Positions 1 through 8,888 of a stretch of DNA of 64,000 bases are shown piece after piece. The notes under the pieces were generated by a model. The model saw nothing but the letters and a program-made list of their open reading frames with translations. It searched no databases and was not told where the DNA came from. The DNA lies in the NCBI GenBank assembly GCA_963677165.2, contig CAXXSX010000002.1:1612001-1676000 (forward strand), given 5' to 3'. The position numbers and the translations under genes were made by a program. Within the stretch, counting starts at the first letter, position 1; every line of letters starts with the position of its first letter. The stretch comes from JAFGXT01 sp963677165 (GTDB taxonomy: Bacteria; Verrucomicrobiota; Lentisphaeria; Victivallales; SZUA-371).

Positions 1-639
1 CAGTTCAAAAGTTAGCAATTCAGAAGGGATTGTTTTCAGATCTTTCAGCTTTGAATTGAATTTTTTCATCACATAGAGATGATTCTTCTGAAAATCTTTT
101 TGCGAAACGGCATCAACTTCAGTTAGTGAAACATCATCAATATACGCTTCTTCAACAATACTGTTCGAGTTGATTCTGACCATAAAGTTGCCGTTTTTTC
201 CACAGTCTGCATGATCAGCAGTAAACTGAGTGGAAAATTTGGTCCATTCTTTTTCTATCGGTTCAATAACTTTTACCAGCTTCCAACGATTGCCGAGGAT
301 AAATATCAACTCATTAACATTCTTACCTTTTACATAACAACTCAGCTCATACCTTCTACCCGGAATCAGCCTGGGGTTTTGAATCAGTGATCCATACACC
401 TGGGCTTTATGAATTGATTTATTAACGATTTTAAGGGATTTTTTCCCGGAATGAGCCGTGGAAGTGGTAATTGCCATAGTACATTCGGCCCCGCCGTGTG
501 TACCGAAAAACCATTCATTAGGTCTTTTTCCCGGATTGCCGTTTTCAAACGAACCGTTTTTTATATTTTCAGCGCTTACACCAATAGAAAGTGCAATAGC
601 TGAAACTATAAATGTAATTTGTTTTTCGAAAAAATGCAT
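1..639 (-). CDS. Secreted protein with CenC-like carbohydrate-binding domain (partial)
   Basis: Open frame of 213 codons from an ATG at 639 that runs off the left edge with no stop, so the C-terminus is missing. The N-terminus (MHFFEKQITFIVSAIALSI...VSA) looks like a signal peptide. The next part begins NGSFENG and contains a GKKSLKI strand, a PGRRYELSCYVKG strand and an AYIDDVSL strand. That series is typical of CBM4/9 (CenC-like) beta-sandwich domains, here about residues 25-170. An AGGA stands upstream of the ATG. It lies 62 bp downstream of the pseudopilin at 702-1349 and is probably the effector gene of cassette 1. Whatever follows the binding domain, perhaps a glycosidase, is outside the window, so enzymatic function is unknown. 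Confidence 0.8.
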   Translation of the reverse strand, partial: MHFFEKQITFIVSAIALSIGVSAENIKNGSFENGNPGKRPNEWFFGTHGGAECTMAITTSTAHSGKKSLKIVNKSIHKAQVYGSLIQNPRLIPGRRYELSCYVKGKNVNELIFILGNRWKLVKVIEPIEKEWTKFSTQFTADHADCGKNGNFMVRINSNSIVEEAYIDDVSLTEVDAVSQKDFQKNHLYVMKKFNSKLKDLKTIPSELLTFEL

Positions 640-701
640 AAGTATCCTGTTTTCAAATGTTAGTTGGGATTAATGATTTTGATATACAGCGGAAAATATT
701 T

Positions 702-1349
702 TTAATACGGCCAGATTGACGCAGTAGGAATATGATCCTCAGTCAGCTCGCCGTCACCACATGCTTGGACGTGACCGTCAAGATACAAGCAATTTGCCCT
801 TTTATTATGAACCTTATATACACGCTTATTATTAGTACTTGTGTTAGTAACTTCAAACATATAATATGATTTACCTTGATCTGTCTTACTGGTATCTGCA
901 AGAATAATGTTCCAGTTGCGGTCGTCTCCACTGGCTAATTTTTTACTGCCAAGTTTGGCGCGAGTCATGGGCCACCAAGTTTGATAACGCCACCCGTAAG
1001 TTTGCAGCAACAGGCTTTCTTTTGAATCATAAAGACCATGTGTTGCAGATTTAGGACATATGAAAATACTGCTTTTTCCAGCCACCGGAGTCGGGGCATA
1101 ATCAAGTTTGTAAAGGGATTGATACCAATTGCCATATCCAAGATTATAACCCGCATTGGGGGTCCAGCCCTCAAAATCATTAGCATAAGATGTCAGGCTT
1201 AATCCTACCTGTTTTTGTCTGTTTACACAAGCAATGCCTTTGGCGGTTTCTCTGGCCTTATTTAGCGCCGGCAACAGCATTGCCGCCAAAATTGCGATGA
1301 TTGCTATTACAACCAAGAGTTCTATGAGTGTGAACTGTTTTTGTTTCAT
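702..1349 (-). CDS. Prepilin-like protein, H-X9-DG type (cassette 1)
   Basis: 215 residues. The start is a type IV prepilin signal: a short basic leader (MKQKQ), then FTLIELLVVIAIIAILAAM, with the conserved Glu at position +5 of the mature chain and an N-methylation-type hydrophobic helix. The C-terminus has His-x9-Asp-Gly (HNKRANCLYLDG), the signature of the prepilin-processing-associated H-X9-DG family, which is common in Planctomycetes, Verrucomicrobia and Lentisphaerae. A prepilin peptidase would be expected to cleave after the leader and leave the protein at the envelope. It starts 30 bp downstream of the LacI gene and shares the leader AACAGGGAGAA with the other three pseudopilins. The family's function is not established. 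The pairing with a regulator and a secreted carbohydrate protein suggests a surface or export role, which is inference. Confidence 0.9.
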   Translation of the reverse strand: MKQKQFTLIELLVVIAIIAILAAMLLPALNKARETAKGIACVNRQKQVGLSLTSYANDFEGWTPNAGYNLGYGNWYQSLYKLDYAPTPVAGKSSIFICPKSATHGLYDSKESLLLQTYGWRYQTWWPMTRAKLGSKKLASGDDRNWNIILADTSKTDQGKSYYMFEVTNTSTNNKRVYKVHNKRANCLYLDGHVQACGDGELTEDHIPTASIWPY

Positions 1350-1379
1350 TTCTTTTCTCCCTGTTATTATTATTTACAA

Positions 1380-2393
1380 TCAAATACTTTTTACTGTTTT
1401 ACCTTCGACAAAAGCACAATCTATAAATATTCTTTGTGCCGGCATATCCTGATGAGCAATTCGTTCTTTTAGAGCCGCAACTGCCGTAAGACCTATTTGC
1501 TCGGAAGGATTTCTCATTGAAGTCAATTGTGGGAATCCTTCAGGAGGCGGCATTGAGTTAAAACCAACCAGAGAAATATCTTCAGGAATTCTAATTTCAG
1601 CTCTCCGAAACTTCTTAATTAGGTCATAACCCTGTTCTTCACTGCCACAGACGATAGCAGAAATTGCTTTATTCTTTATATCCTTGATTAAGCGTTCTTC
1701 GGTTTCTTTTTCATCAATGTTGTATATATGTTCCGGCAGATATTCAAGATTGTTTTCCAGCAGTCCGGATATAAACCCGCTTAACCGGGTACGGTGAGTG
1801 TAATACAGGTGAACATCTCTTCCAACGAAAGCAATTCGCTGATGTCCTCGATCTTGTAAATGCCTTAGTAAAGTTCCCACTCCATTGATATTGTTTTCAC
1901 TGACGACATCAATATACGGCAGCCGGTAATCATATGAAATCGACACGCAAGGAAATGATTCTGAAAATTTCTTAACAACTTCGTCCGGATAATAATGAAT
2001 CAGGATAACTCCTTCCGCGGTCCCGGATGTTAATGCCTTGGGAAGAAATTCAGGATCAGCGGCATGGCCTCTGTTTTCGAACGAAACATAATGGACAATC
2101 ATTGAAGTATGCTGACGAAATGCGGCTTCGCTGATCCCGGTCATATAGCCTGCCGGAGAAAAATGATTCATCGAATATGGAACCGTATCTGTTTGGATTA
2201 GTACACAGAACGGATTCATCTGACCGATTCCCTGGTTTTGCAGGGTGGGCATCTCATAGCCCAGCTGTCTGGCAGTTTCCCTGACCAGCGCCCGGGTTTT
2301 AGGGTTGATCGCCTGATCGTTCTTTAACGAACGGGAAATCGTCGCTACCGAAAGATTTAATGTTGATGCAATTTGTCTTTGATTTATAGCCAT
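1380..2393 (-). CDS. LacI-family transcriptional regulator (cassette 1)
   Basis: 337 residues. The N-terminal LacI helix-turn-helix reads MAINQRQIASTLNLSVATISRSLKND and continues into the hinge region with TRALVRETARQLGYE. The remainder, about residues 60-337, is a periplasmic-binding-protein-like ligand domain, for example GTAEGVILIHY, RGHQRIAFVGRD and EDISLVGFNSM. The DNA-binding part is almost identical to the two other LacI proteins in the window, while the ligand domain has diverged, suggesting a similar operator and a different inducer. It is the first gene of cassette 1. It is preceded by a strong sigma70-like promoter with a palindrome just downstream of the -10, which argues for autoregulation. 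The inducing sugar is unknown. Confidence 0.95.
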   Translation of the reverse strand: MAINQRQIASTLNLSVATISRSLKNDQAINPKTRALVRETARQLGYEMPTLQNQGIGQMNPFCVLIQTDTVPYSMNHFSPAGYMTGISEAAFRQHTSMIVHYVSFENRGHAADPEFLPKALTSGTAEGVILIHYYPDEVVKKFSESFPCVSISYDYRLPYIDVVSENNINGVGTLLRHLQDRGHQRIAFVGRDVHLYYTHRTRLSGFISGLLENNLEYLPEHIYNIDEKETEERLIKDIKNKAISAIVCGSEEQGYDLIKKFRRAEIRIPEDISLVGFNSMPPPEGFPQLTSMRNPSEQIGLTAVAALKERIAHQDMPAQRIFIDCAFVEGKTVKSI

Positions 2394-2413
2394 CTTACTT
2401 TTTTAATTAAATT

Positions 2414-2446
2414 GTTAATTAAACAGATTTAAAATGTTTAGTTAAC
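2414..2446. promoter_or_regulatory. Candidate LacI operator (near-perfect palindrome)
   Basis: GTTAATTAAACA, 9 bp, then TGTTTAGTTAAC. The 12-bp arms match at 11 positions. The site directly abuts the -10 hexamer at 2447-2452, so it covers the expected transcription start of the LacI gene. This is where a repressor would block initiation. Binding by the cassette's own LacI is inference. Confidence 0.65.
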
Positions 2447-2475
2447 ATTATAAATCTGTTTTTTGAATAATGCAA
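2447..2475 (-). promoter_or_regulatory. sigma70-type promoter of cassette 1
   Basis: Read on the minus strand: TTGCAT (2470-2475), 17 bp, TATAAT (2447-2452). The -35 lies in a longer GGTATTGCAT string that recurs at the promoters of LacI 2 and 3, and in part (GGTATTGC) at gltB. Confidence 0.7.
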
Positions 2476-2549
2476 TACCTCATTGCCTAAAAAGAATAAA
2501 TTATGCAGAAAATAATTCATTATTTATAATTTAAACATGTTTAAATTGA

Positions 2550-2588
2550 AAAAAAAGGCTGCCTCGCAGAAAATCCGCAAGGCAGCCT
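2550..2588 (-). terminator. Rho-independent terminator after the 1394-residue glycosidase gene
   Basis: On the minus strand an 11-bp stem (2577-2587 with 2557-2567, one mismatch, GC-rich GGCTGCCT/AGGCAGCC) is followed by an unbroken run of T. It ends cassette 2 and separates it from the promoter of cassette 1. Confidence 0.88.
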
Positions 2589-2619
2589 GAGCGTATTAAA
2601 ATTTGTGTTTTGGTCTGAA

Positions 2620-5600
2620 CTATTTCATCGGGGTGATTCTGATGTCATCGATCATGAAGTTTTTTGACAAGCAATTGTTCCTGATGATTAAGTTAAGGTG
2701 TCCGGTTTTGGGTACTCCTATTGATAGATTAACCGTTTGCCATTGATTTGACGGTTTCCATTTTGCATACCGAAAATCCTTGTTCCCAAGTGCATCCGAA
2801 CAAACTCCTATTGTCGTGCCTCCTTTGTTCTGGCCTTTTACCCGAAATTGGAGGTTGTATCTCTTTCCGGGAGTCAGGGTTTCCAGCGGGATCGACAGGG
2901 CTGAAAAGTGATATGCCTTGTTTCCAATGGAATTATTCAGCAACAGGACTTTATTACCTGTTTTTCCTTTTTCCGGGGCAACCAGCGTTGCTTTATTTGG
3001 AAGCCGTGACAGAATATGCTTCCAGCCTAATGGCGTTTTTCCTGTCGCGTCTTCTTCAAAATCATACAGAAATACATCATTGGAATTGGTTTTTGATAGC
3101 TTGGGCAGTTCATCGGCATTCAGCATTTTTACCCAGGCAAAGGTTTTAACCGATTTGCCATGAATAATACTGCCGTTAAAGCGTTCCATAAAATGCCGTG
3201 AGCCGATTACATCATCATCGTTAATCGCAATGCCATACAGGAAACGTTGCTTTTCAACAGATTTCCGGATGCTTTCCTTAAATTCGGACCACGGAATTGC
3301 AATCTCGTAACAGCACAGCAGTTTGTCATAAACAATCGCGGCTTTACCTCCTTTCAAGAAATTCTTCGTTTTACTGTTCCAGACCTGTGGTCCTTTCGGG
3401 GTTAGTGCAAGGGTAAATTCCTGCCAGGGCCCTTTACGGTTTCCCGCAAAAATCAATTGTATACTGTCCTGCTTCCAGGTAGAATCGCCTTCCAGCAACT
3501 GATTGAACGTCTGGTCTTTCACCGCTGCTGCGAAATACAGATAATCATTATCCCACATCAGGAAGGAATCTGCGCTGCAATCTTCCGGCGACCACGCACC
3601 GCCGTAGGAGCCGAACGCGTATTCTGCCTGGTCGATTTTGAGCGGCAGAGCATTCTTCCATTCGCTTAAATCAGCATCAATTTTAACATTTTCTGCTGGG
3701 GTTGCGGTTGTATAGTCCAGCTTGGCCGGAACTGAGAATTTACGGTTGTCGCTGAGAATAATTTCAGCGATTAGCTTCCAGTCCGGATGCATAAATGCAG
3801 GAAGTTCGTTAAGTTTTACTTTGAATACTGTTTTAGACAGCGGCTTAAGCTTATTGAACGCAAACTGTGCCAGCGGCTTGCCTCCACGAGATGCCGGACG
3901 CAGTCGGACAATTCCGCTAATCGCTTTGTTTTCCTGATTGCTGACCAATATTTTTACAGGTACTTTCGAAGGATCGGCATAAACGGTATTCAGTTCAACA
4001 TTCACAGCAGGAACCATTTTAATATCATCGATAATGGAGATATTCGCCGGTTTATCTTTTATAGACGTAACGAGCTTGATCTTAAGTTGATCCGCTTTTG
4101 TATCACTTCGGGCGATAATGGTAAAATCAACAAATTGCACGGAAACCGGATCAAGTTCAACCTCTGCCGAAGCTGGTTTGCATTTCCAGCCTTTGGGGAG
4201 AACAGGTGTGATCTTTACTTTGTGGCTATTTTTTGAATAGGAAGTGACTCGAACTTTTGCCGAGGTTGGTGAGTTTGGAACAATACTGAGTTTTTCGACG
4301 AGTTTCTTTCCTGTTTTGGAATACAGCATGCTGAATACCGCATATTGGAATGGTATTTCACGGTTTATCAGTGATTCCGCAACTTCTGTTACAATTCCGG
4401 CTTGCTCAAGGCAGGCCGCGACAAACTTATCCTGTCCGGCAGAAGCAGCAAGTTCTCTGTCGTCATTGATCCGTTCCAATTTATGTAGCAGATAGCGCAC
4501 GCCTGAAACATCTAGATCGTTTTCATTCAATTGAACTATACGACTCATAATTGCTTGCTTTTGCTCTTTAAGCTTTTCTGCAGCAAAAGATGTTTTTCCG
4601 TTCCATGTTTGCGGCAGTCGAGAAGCGGTTAAATACCAGTCCAGAACTCTGCCAACTAACGCTTTTTCACGACCACTAACTTTGGTGTTTTGCTTTGTCC
4701 AGGCGATAATAGCCCGTTTGAGCCTTGTCACGTCCGTTGGAGAAGCTGAACCCAAAGAATTCCAGAAAGAAGACGGATTGGTTTTCAGGCAGTTTTTAAA
4801 AAATTTCTTTTTCTTTTCACACTCAGCGGCAATTACTTTCTTCAGGGTTGCGCCATCAACTCCGGTGATGTAAAGCGGCTCATAAGATATCTTGGCTTTT
4901 TTATAATCAATCGGATTGCCGAACATATCATGACATTTTTTGCCTTTGATATTCAGCGGATACGACTTACTGCCCGGAGTCCAGACCACGGCATAAGAGG
5001 TGTCGCCTTTCTGGTAAACAGAGGTCCAGATGTCTTTGTCTACCAGCATTCCGGCAAAACGATGTCCCTGACGGAAATTACTGTAGGCGTTGATCGGCGG
5101 TCCCGCTGGAAAATCAACGATTCCGTAATCGCGCTTGAACGTGTAGATTCCATCAAGCTGATATCCTGCTGCATCACAAAGTAGTACTTCCCGAAGGTAT
5201 AGAGTTGCACGGTCATGTTCATTTTTCGCATTGCTTTTTCCTTTGCCGTTGGGCCAGCCGAATTCAGTTGTCCAAAGCTCCTTCATTCCGCCATAGGCGT
5301 CTACCAGTTCATTGAGGGCTTCTAGCTTGTTGAGCACTCGACTTTTTTCCGCACTGACTGACTGCGAAGCCGTTGAATTATTGGTGTAAGGGTGAACACA
5401 CAGCGCATCAAAATAGTTGAACATATTGCGGTTGGCCTGAAATTTCAGCCAGCTGTAGTCGACTGAAGCCGTTCCGCTGTTGGAAATAATCGCGAATGGC
5501 TGCTCGGAACGGATTCCGGCGGCGCCGTTCCGCCCCATTTCCGTATACATGAATTTACTGTGGCCATTGTCTTCATTGCCCAGCTCGAAATATTGTGTCA

Positions 5601-6804
5601 GTCCTTTCAGCGCAGCCGCTTCCTGTTTCATCATCATGCCGTAGCCGCGACAAAATTCCGGCAAGTTATCTTCAACGTAAAATTTTGGTTTGCAATAGCG
5701 TGCCTGAAGAATAACAGAACGAGTCTTGCTCCGATCTCGTTTCTCGACCGCTTTAACAATCAAATCTGTATTATATTGCCCCTTCTCTCTTTCCATACTT
5801 CCCCAGTTGGGACTCTCAAGCCGGTCCCAGCGCGCACCAAATTGGCTGGCAAGCTCTGCTGACATAAAGCCCCAAACGCCACCCATGGGCGACCATCGCT
5901 GCTCGTATTTCAAAATATCTTTTGGCGCAGTACTGCAGTCGCCCATAAATAGCTGAAGTAACGTTCTTAACGAATCAACTTCTTTACCATTGTAATTCAA
6001 TTTGATATCCACAAAATAAGGACCATAGGGCAGGGTTGGCGTTACGGATTGGCGTGCGTGGGGATCATTGCCACTGCCGAAAGTTAATTTTTTCTGCCAT
6101 ACTTTTTTTCCTGAATAACGGTTCGTAATGGTTAAATTGGCCGTGGTATTGCTCAGCGTCTTTTTCGCATAGTTGTCAACATAAGTATCAATCTTTACTT
6201 TGTTATTCTTCCAGATGTATCCGGTTCCTTTCACCCGCAGAACATAAGGATTTCCCTGATTAAGGTCTGAAACCAGGATGGATTTACCAAACCGGATTTC
6301 TCCAACCAGACATGAATCTGATTTATCAATACCGATTCCAAGTATTTTTAACGGCAAATCGATTTTTCCGTTTTGATCTCCGCCTCTCCATGCCGGATGC
6401 TTCGGAACTGTAAATTCGACTTTTTTCCATCCATCCCAGTCAATTCTTTTCCGCGACAGGTATACTTCTCCGGACTTATCCAGGAACCAGGCGGACAGGA
6501 CAAGTCCCTTCATTTGCTTTTTTGCCCAGATATCCCAAATGATCTTCTTCGGCATGCCTGAAAGTTTTCTTCTGAAATCGTAGCGAATAAAGCAATTAGT
6601 TTTAGCTGTACAATTTGTGAAATTAAAAAATCCCGCAAGTGCCTCCTGTTCCTGAATCGGATTGACAAATCCGCCGATTCCTCCTTGCGGACGGATCACC
6701 GCCGCCCCTGTCTTGTAAACCGGTACCATCGGCATTTCAGTAACGGCTGCCGGCGAGATACAAGCTAAAAAAATTATTAGCAAAATACCATAAAGTGATC
6801 TCAT
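2620..6804 (-). CDS. Secreted multi-domain clan GH-A-like glycoside hydrolase (CBM9-like and CenC-like C-terminal domains)
   Basis: 1394 residues with a signal peptide (MRSLYGILLIIFLACISPAA). Residues about 25-290 are beta-rich and may bind carbohydrate. Residues about 300-620 look like a (beta/alpha)8 glycosidase of clan GH-A: YFELGNED gives a candidate acid/base Glu411 and LWTTEFGW a candidate nucleophile Glu514. The layout recalls GH39/GH5-type enzymes, but no family can be fixed by eye. The middle, about 640-1030, is helical and then beta-sandwich. Residues about 1034-1230 (KIDADLSEW, DSIQLIF) resemble CBM9/DOMON-like domains, and 1245-1394 (TPGKRYNLQF, IDDIRI) a CenC-like domain. It is the last gene of cassette 2, 124 bp after the pseudopilin, with a clear terminator. 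It probably acts on a complex polysaccharide outside the cytoplasm; the substrate is unknown. Confidence 0.85.
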   Translation of the reverse strand: MRSLYGILLIIFLACISPAAVTEMPMVPVYKTGAAVIRPQGGIGGFVNPIQEQEALAGFFNFTNCTAKTNCFIRYDFRRKLSGMPKKIIWDIWAKKQMKGLVLSAWFLDKSGEVYLSRKRIDWDGWKKVEFTVPKHPAWRGGDQNGKIDLPLKILGIGIDKSDSCLVGEIRFGKSILVSDLNQGNPYVLRVKGTGYIWKNNKVKIDTYVDNYAKKTLSNTTANLTITNRYSGKKVWQKKLTFGSGNDPHARQSVTPTLPYGPYFVDIKLNYNGKEVDSLRTLLQLFMGDCSTAPKDILKYEQRWSPMGGVWGFMSAELASQFGARWDRLESPNWGSMEREKGQYNTDLIVKAVEKRDRSKTRSVILQARYCKPKFYVEDNLPEFCRGYGMMMKQEAAALKGLTQYFELGNEDNGHSKFMYTEMGRNGAAGIRSEQPFAIISNSGTASVDYSWLKFQANRNMFNYFDALCVHPYTNNSTASQSVSAEKSRVLNKLEALNELVDAYGGMKELWTTEFGWPNGKGKSNAKNEHDRATLYLREVLLCDAAGYQLDGIYTFKRDYGIVDFPAGPPINAYSNFRQGHRFAGMLVDKDIWTSVYQKGDTSYAVVWTPGSKSYPLNIKGKKCHDMFGNPIDYKKAKISYEPLYITGVDGATLKKVIAAECEKKKKFFKNCLKTNPSSFWNSLGSASPTDVTRLKRAIIAWTKQNTKVSGREKALVGRVLDWYLTASRLPQTWNGKTSFAAEKLKEQKQAIMSRIVQLNENDLDVSGVRYLLHKLERINDDRELAASAGQDKFVAACLEQAGIVTEVAESLINREIPFQYAVFSMLYSKTGKKLVEKLSIVPNSPTSAKVRVTSYSKNSHKVKITPVLPKGWKCKPASAEVELDPVSVQFVDFTIIARSDTKADQLKIKLVTSIKDKPANISIIDDIKMVPAVNVELNTVYADPSKVPVKILVSNQENKAISGIVRLRPASRGGKPLAQFAFNKLKPLSKTVFKVKLNELPAFMHPDWKLIAEIILSDNRKFSVPAKLDYTTATPAENVKIDADLSEWKNALPLKIDQAEYAFGSYGGAWSPEDCSADSFLMWDNDYLYFAAAVKDQTFNQLLEGDSTWKQDSIQLIFAGNRKGPWQEFTLALTPKGPQVWNSKTKNFLKGGKAAIVYDKLLCCYEIAIPWSEFKESIRKSVEKQRFLYGIAINDDDVIGSRHFMERFNGSIIHGKSVKTFAWVKMLNADELPKLSKTNSNDVFLYDFEEDATGKTPLGWKHILSRLPNKATLVAPEKGKTGNKVLLLNNSIGNKAYHFSALSIPLETLTPGKRYNLQFRVKGQNKGGTTIGVCSDALGNKDFRYAKWKPSNQWQTVNLSIGVPKTGHLNLIIRNNCLSKNFMIDDIRITPMK

Positions 6805-6869
6805 TAAATTGCTCCTTGGTAGATAAAAATAAGTAATTTATATTGGATTTTAGACAAAAATGTTATTAA

Positions 6870-6896
6870 GGAGTCCTGTTTTAACGACAGAACTCC
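6870..6896 (-). promoter_or_regulatory. Stem-loop between pseudopilin and glycosidase genes
   Basis: GGAGTCCTGT, 7-nt loop, ACAGAACTCC: a 10-bp stem with one mismatch. Only an interrupted T-rich stretch follows on the minus strand. It may be a weak terminator or RNA-processing site that lowers expression of the glycosidase relative to the pseudopilin. That role is inference. Confidence 0.55.
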
Positions 6897-6928
6897 CTGC
6901 AAAGTTAAAGAATAGAGTGAAGTATTTT

Positions 6929-7633
6929 TTACATCGTCGGCTGCCACCATGCGGTGTATTTACTTTTGAACAGTTCATTACCACTGGTGGCATCACAATG
7001 TCCGTCAATATATACTGCGGCGACTTCTCCGCGAGATCCCAGATAGTTTCTGACCGTTGAAGTTATATATGAATCTGCTGTATTGTACAATGATTCAGGC
7101 AAAGGTTTAAAGTGGGCAGCCTGTGCAACTCTCAACACACGGTCATTCAGATAATTATGCCAGGCACCAATACGACCGTCAGATATCAACGCAGAGGTTG
7201 TCATTGTTTTAACTTTTGCCATTTTTACTTTTGAAAGGCGATAATCCATTCCGTAACTACCCCACATATCGGTAGTTGCATTGGTAATATAACCTGCTGA
7301 CGTATATTGGGCTAAAGGACAAAGCGACCATGGGTATACCTTTTCGGACCTATGGGAAAAGTTTCCTTTACTTATATATTCCGCAATTTGTTTGGGCCAG
7401 TCACAATAGCTATTATTATTACTTTGAGAATAAAATGGAGTGATAATACCATCATAGTCTCCCGTATATTGTATCATTCCCAATCCCTGCTGCTTAAGAT
7501 TATTAATACATAGCGATTGTTTGGCTCGGTCTCTGGCCTGGTTTAGTGCTGGCAACAGCATTGCCGCCAAAATAGCGATGATAGCTATTACAACCAAGAG
7601 TTCGATGAGTGTAAATTCTTTCGTTCTTTTCAT
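6929..7633 (-). CDS. Prepilin-like protein (cassette 2)
   Basis: 234 residues. The basic leader MKRTKE is followed by FTLIELLVVIAIIAILAAM, a class III prepilin signal with Glu at +5. The C-terminal signature is degenerate: VYIDGH keeps the Asp-Gly, but the residue ten positions before the Asp is Ser rather than His. The globular part (about 35-234) has no recognisable enzymatic motif. The gene starts 34 bp downstream of the second LacI gene and has the shared AACAGGGAGAA leader with GGGAG 8 bp from the ATG. It presumably serves the same role as the other pseudopilins, linked here to the large glycosidase downstream. Confidence 0.88.
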   Translation of the reverse strand: MKRTKEFTLIELLVVIAIIAILAAMLLPALNQARDRAKQSLCINNLKQQGLGMIQYTGDYDGIITPFYSQSNNNSYCDWPKQIAEYISKGNFSHRSEKVYPWSLCPLAQYTSAGYITNATTDMWGSYGMDYRLSKVKMAKVKTMTTSALISDGRIGAWHNYLNDRVLRVAQAAHFKPLPESLYNTADSYITSTVRNYLGSRGEVAAVYIDGHCDATSGNELFKSKYTAWWQPTM

Positions 7634-7667
7634 TTCTTATTCTCCCTGTTATTGTTATTCTTCACGA

Positions 7668-8693
7668 TCAAATACTTTTTACTGTTTCACCTTTAACAAA
7701 TGTACAATCAATTAGAATTCTCTGGGCTGGCATTGCCGGGTTGGCAATCCGTTTTTTCAGCACGGATACAGCCGCAATGCCTATCTGGTCCGATGGGATT
7801 TTCATAGACGTAAGTTGCTTCAAGCCTTTTGGTGCCGGCAAAGAGTCAAAACTAACCAGTGAAATATTTTCAGGAACGCTGATTCCCTCTTTTTGTAAAG
7901 CCGCCTGACAATCATAGCCAAGTTCATCGCCTGCACATATTAAGGCCGTAAATTTCTTGTCTTTAATATCGGCAATCAACTGTTTTGCTGCTCCGGCTTC
8001 ATCAATATTGTAGATGTATTCTGAATTTTCCTTCAGGTCAAGTTCCAGGATGCCGGACATGAATCCACTGAGCCGAGCACGATGAGTATAGTAATATTTG
8101 GTGTCTCTTGAGACAAAAGCAATTTGACGATGTCCATTGTCAAAAAGGTGCTGCATCAGAACACTAATGCCATTGGTATTGTCTTCGCTGACCACATCCA
8201 TATGCGGTAGCCGGTAGTTATATGATAATGAAACACATGAAAATTTATCGGAGAATTCTTTTACGACATCGTCGGGGAAATAGTGTACCAGAATCACTCC
8301 TTCGGCCGCTCCGGAAGTTAGCGCTCTGGGCAGTAGTTTGGGATCTGCGGCGTGGTCCCGTTTATCGAGTGGAACGTAGTGTACGATCATTGAAGTATGT
8401 TCACGAAATGCCGCTTCACTCATTCCGGTCATATAGCCAGGTAACAGATTATTCGGACTTTCATTTTTTATATAAGGAATAGCATCCGTTTGAATAACAG
8501 CACAGAACGGTTTGCAATTCGATTCATCAATATAATTTTGAACAGACGGGACTTCATAACCCATCTGTCGAGCGGTTTCCTGAACCAGCGCACGGGTGCG
8601 CGGATTGATTGCACGGTCATTCTTCAGCGACCTGGAAATTGTCGCGACTGACAAGTTTAAGGTTGATGCGATCTGTCGTTGATTAATTGCCAT
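7668..8693 (-). CDS. LacI-family transcriptional regulator (cassette 2)
   Basis: 341 residues. The helix-turn-helix is MAINQRQIASTLNLSVATIS with ISRSLKNDRAINP following, then a periplasmic-binding-protein-like ligand domain (AAEGVILVHYF, GHRQIAFVSRD, ENISLVSFDS). It differs from the cassette 3 regulator at only six residues (V/I, F/Y, N/S, L/Q, N/D and K/E), so the two proteins should recognise the same operator and nearly the same ligand. It is the first gene of cassette 2, with its own promoter. Repression relieved by an oligosaccharide breakdown product is the usual LacI mode; activation cannot be excluded. Confidence 0.95.
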   Translation of the reverse strand: MAINQRQIASTLNLSVATISRSLKNDRAINPRTRALVQETARQMGYEVPSVQNYIDESNCKPFCAVIQTDAIPYIKNESPNNLLPGYMTGMSEAAFREHTSMIVHYVPLDKRDHAADPKLLPRALTSGAAEGVILVHYFPDDVVKEFSDKFSCVSLSYNYRLPHMDVVSEDNTNGISVLMQHLFDNGHRQIAFVSRDTKYYYTHRARLSGFMSGILELDLKENSEYIYNIDEAGAAKQLIADIKDKKFTALICAGDELGYDCQAALQKEGISVPENISLVSFDSLPAPKGLKQLTSMKIPSDQIGIAAVSVLKKRIANPAMPAQRILIDCTFVKGETVKSI

Positions 8694-8712
8694 GGTTCTA
8701 TCATTTTATTTT

Positions 8713-8741
8713 GTTTAAATATTTACATAAATAATTTAAAT
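8713..8741. promoter_or_regulatory. AT-rich imperfect inverted repeat, candidate operator
   Basis: GTTTAAATATTTA and AAATAATTTAAAT flank a short centre. It lies between the LacI start codon and the -10 hexamer, and the same sequence is present at 15451-15479. The high A+T content makes chance symmetry likely, so the evidence is mainly conservation between the two copies. Confidence 0.4.
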
Positions 8742-8752
8742 CCATGGTTAAC

Positions 8753-8780
8753 ATTATAAAACATTTTTTTTATAATGCAA
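8753..8780 (-). promoter_or_regulatory. sigma70-type promoter of cassette 2
   Basis: Minus strand: TTGCAT (8775-8780), 16 bp, TATAAT (8753-8758), followed by GTTAAC as in the other two cassettes. Confidence 0.7.
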
Positions 8781-8888
8781 TACCCTTTCTGCAAAAAATG
8801 GGGAATTCAGAGGTTTTTAAGCACAAAACAGAGTTGTCTATCTTACCTGAAAGTTGAAGAAATTGCCTGACGAATTTTGTTTCTAATA

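Larger units (their letters stand above)
7640..8767. repeat. Long direct repeat, copy A (LacI gene plus flanks)
   Basis: This ~1.13-kb block recurs at 14378-15505 at a constant offset of 6738 bp with no indels. It runs from the pseudopilin ribosome-binding site through the LacI gene to the promoter. I count about 20 base differences in the coding part by eye; about 300 bp (8225-8525) appears identical. Confidence 0.9.
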
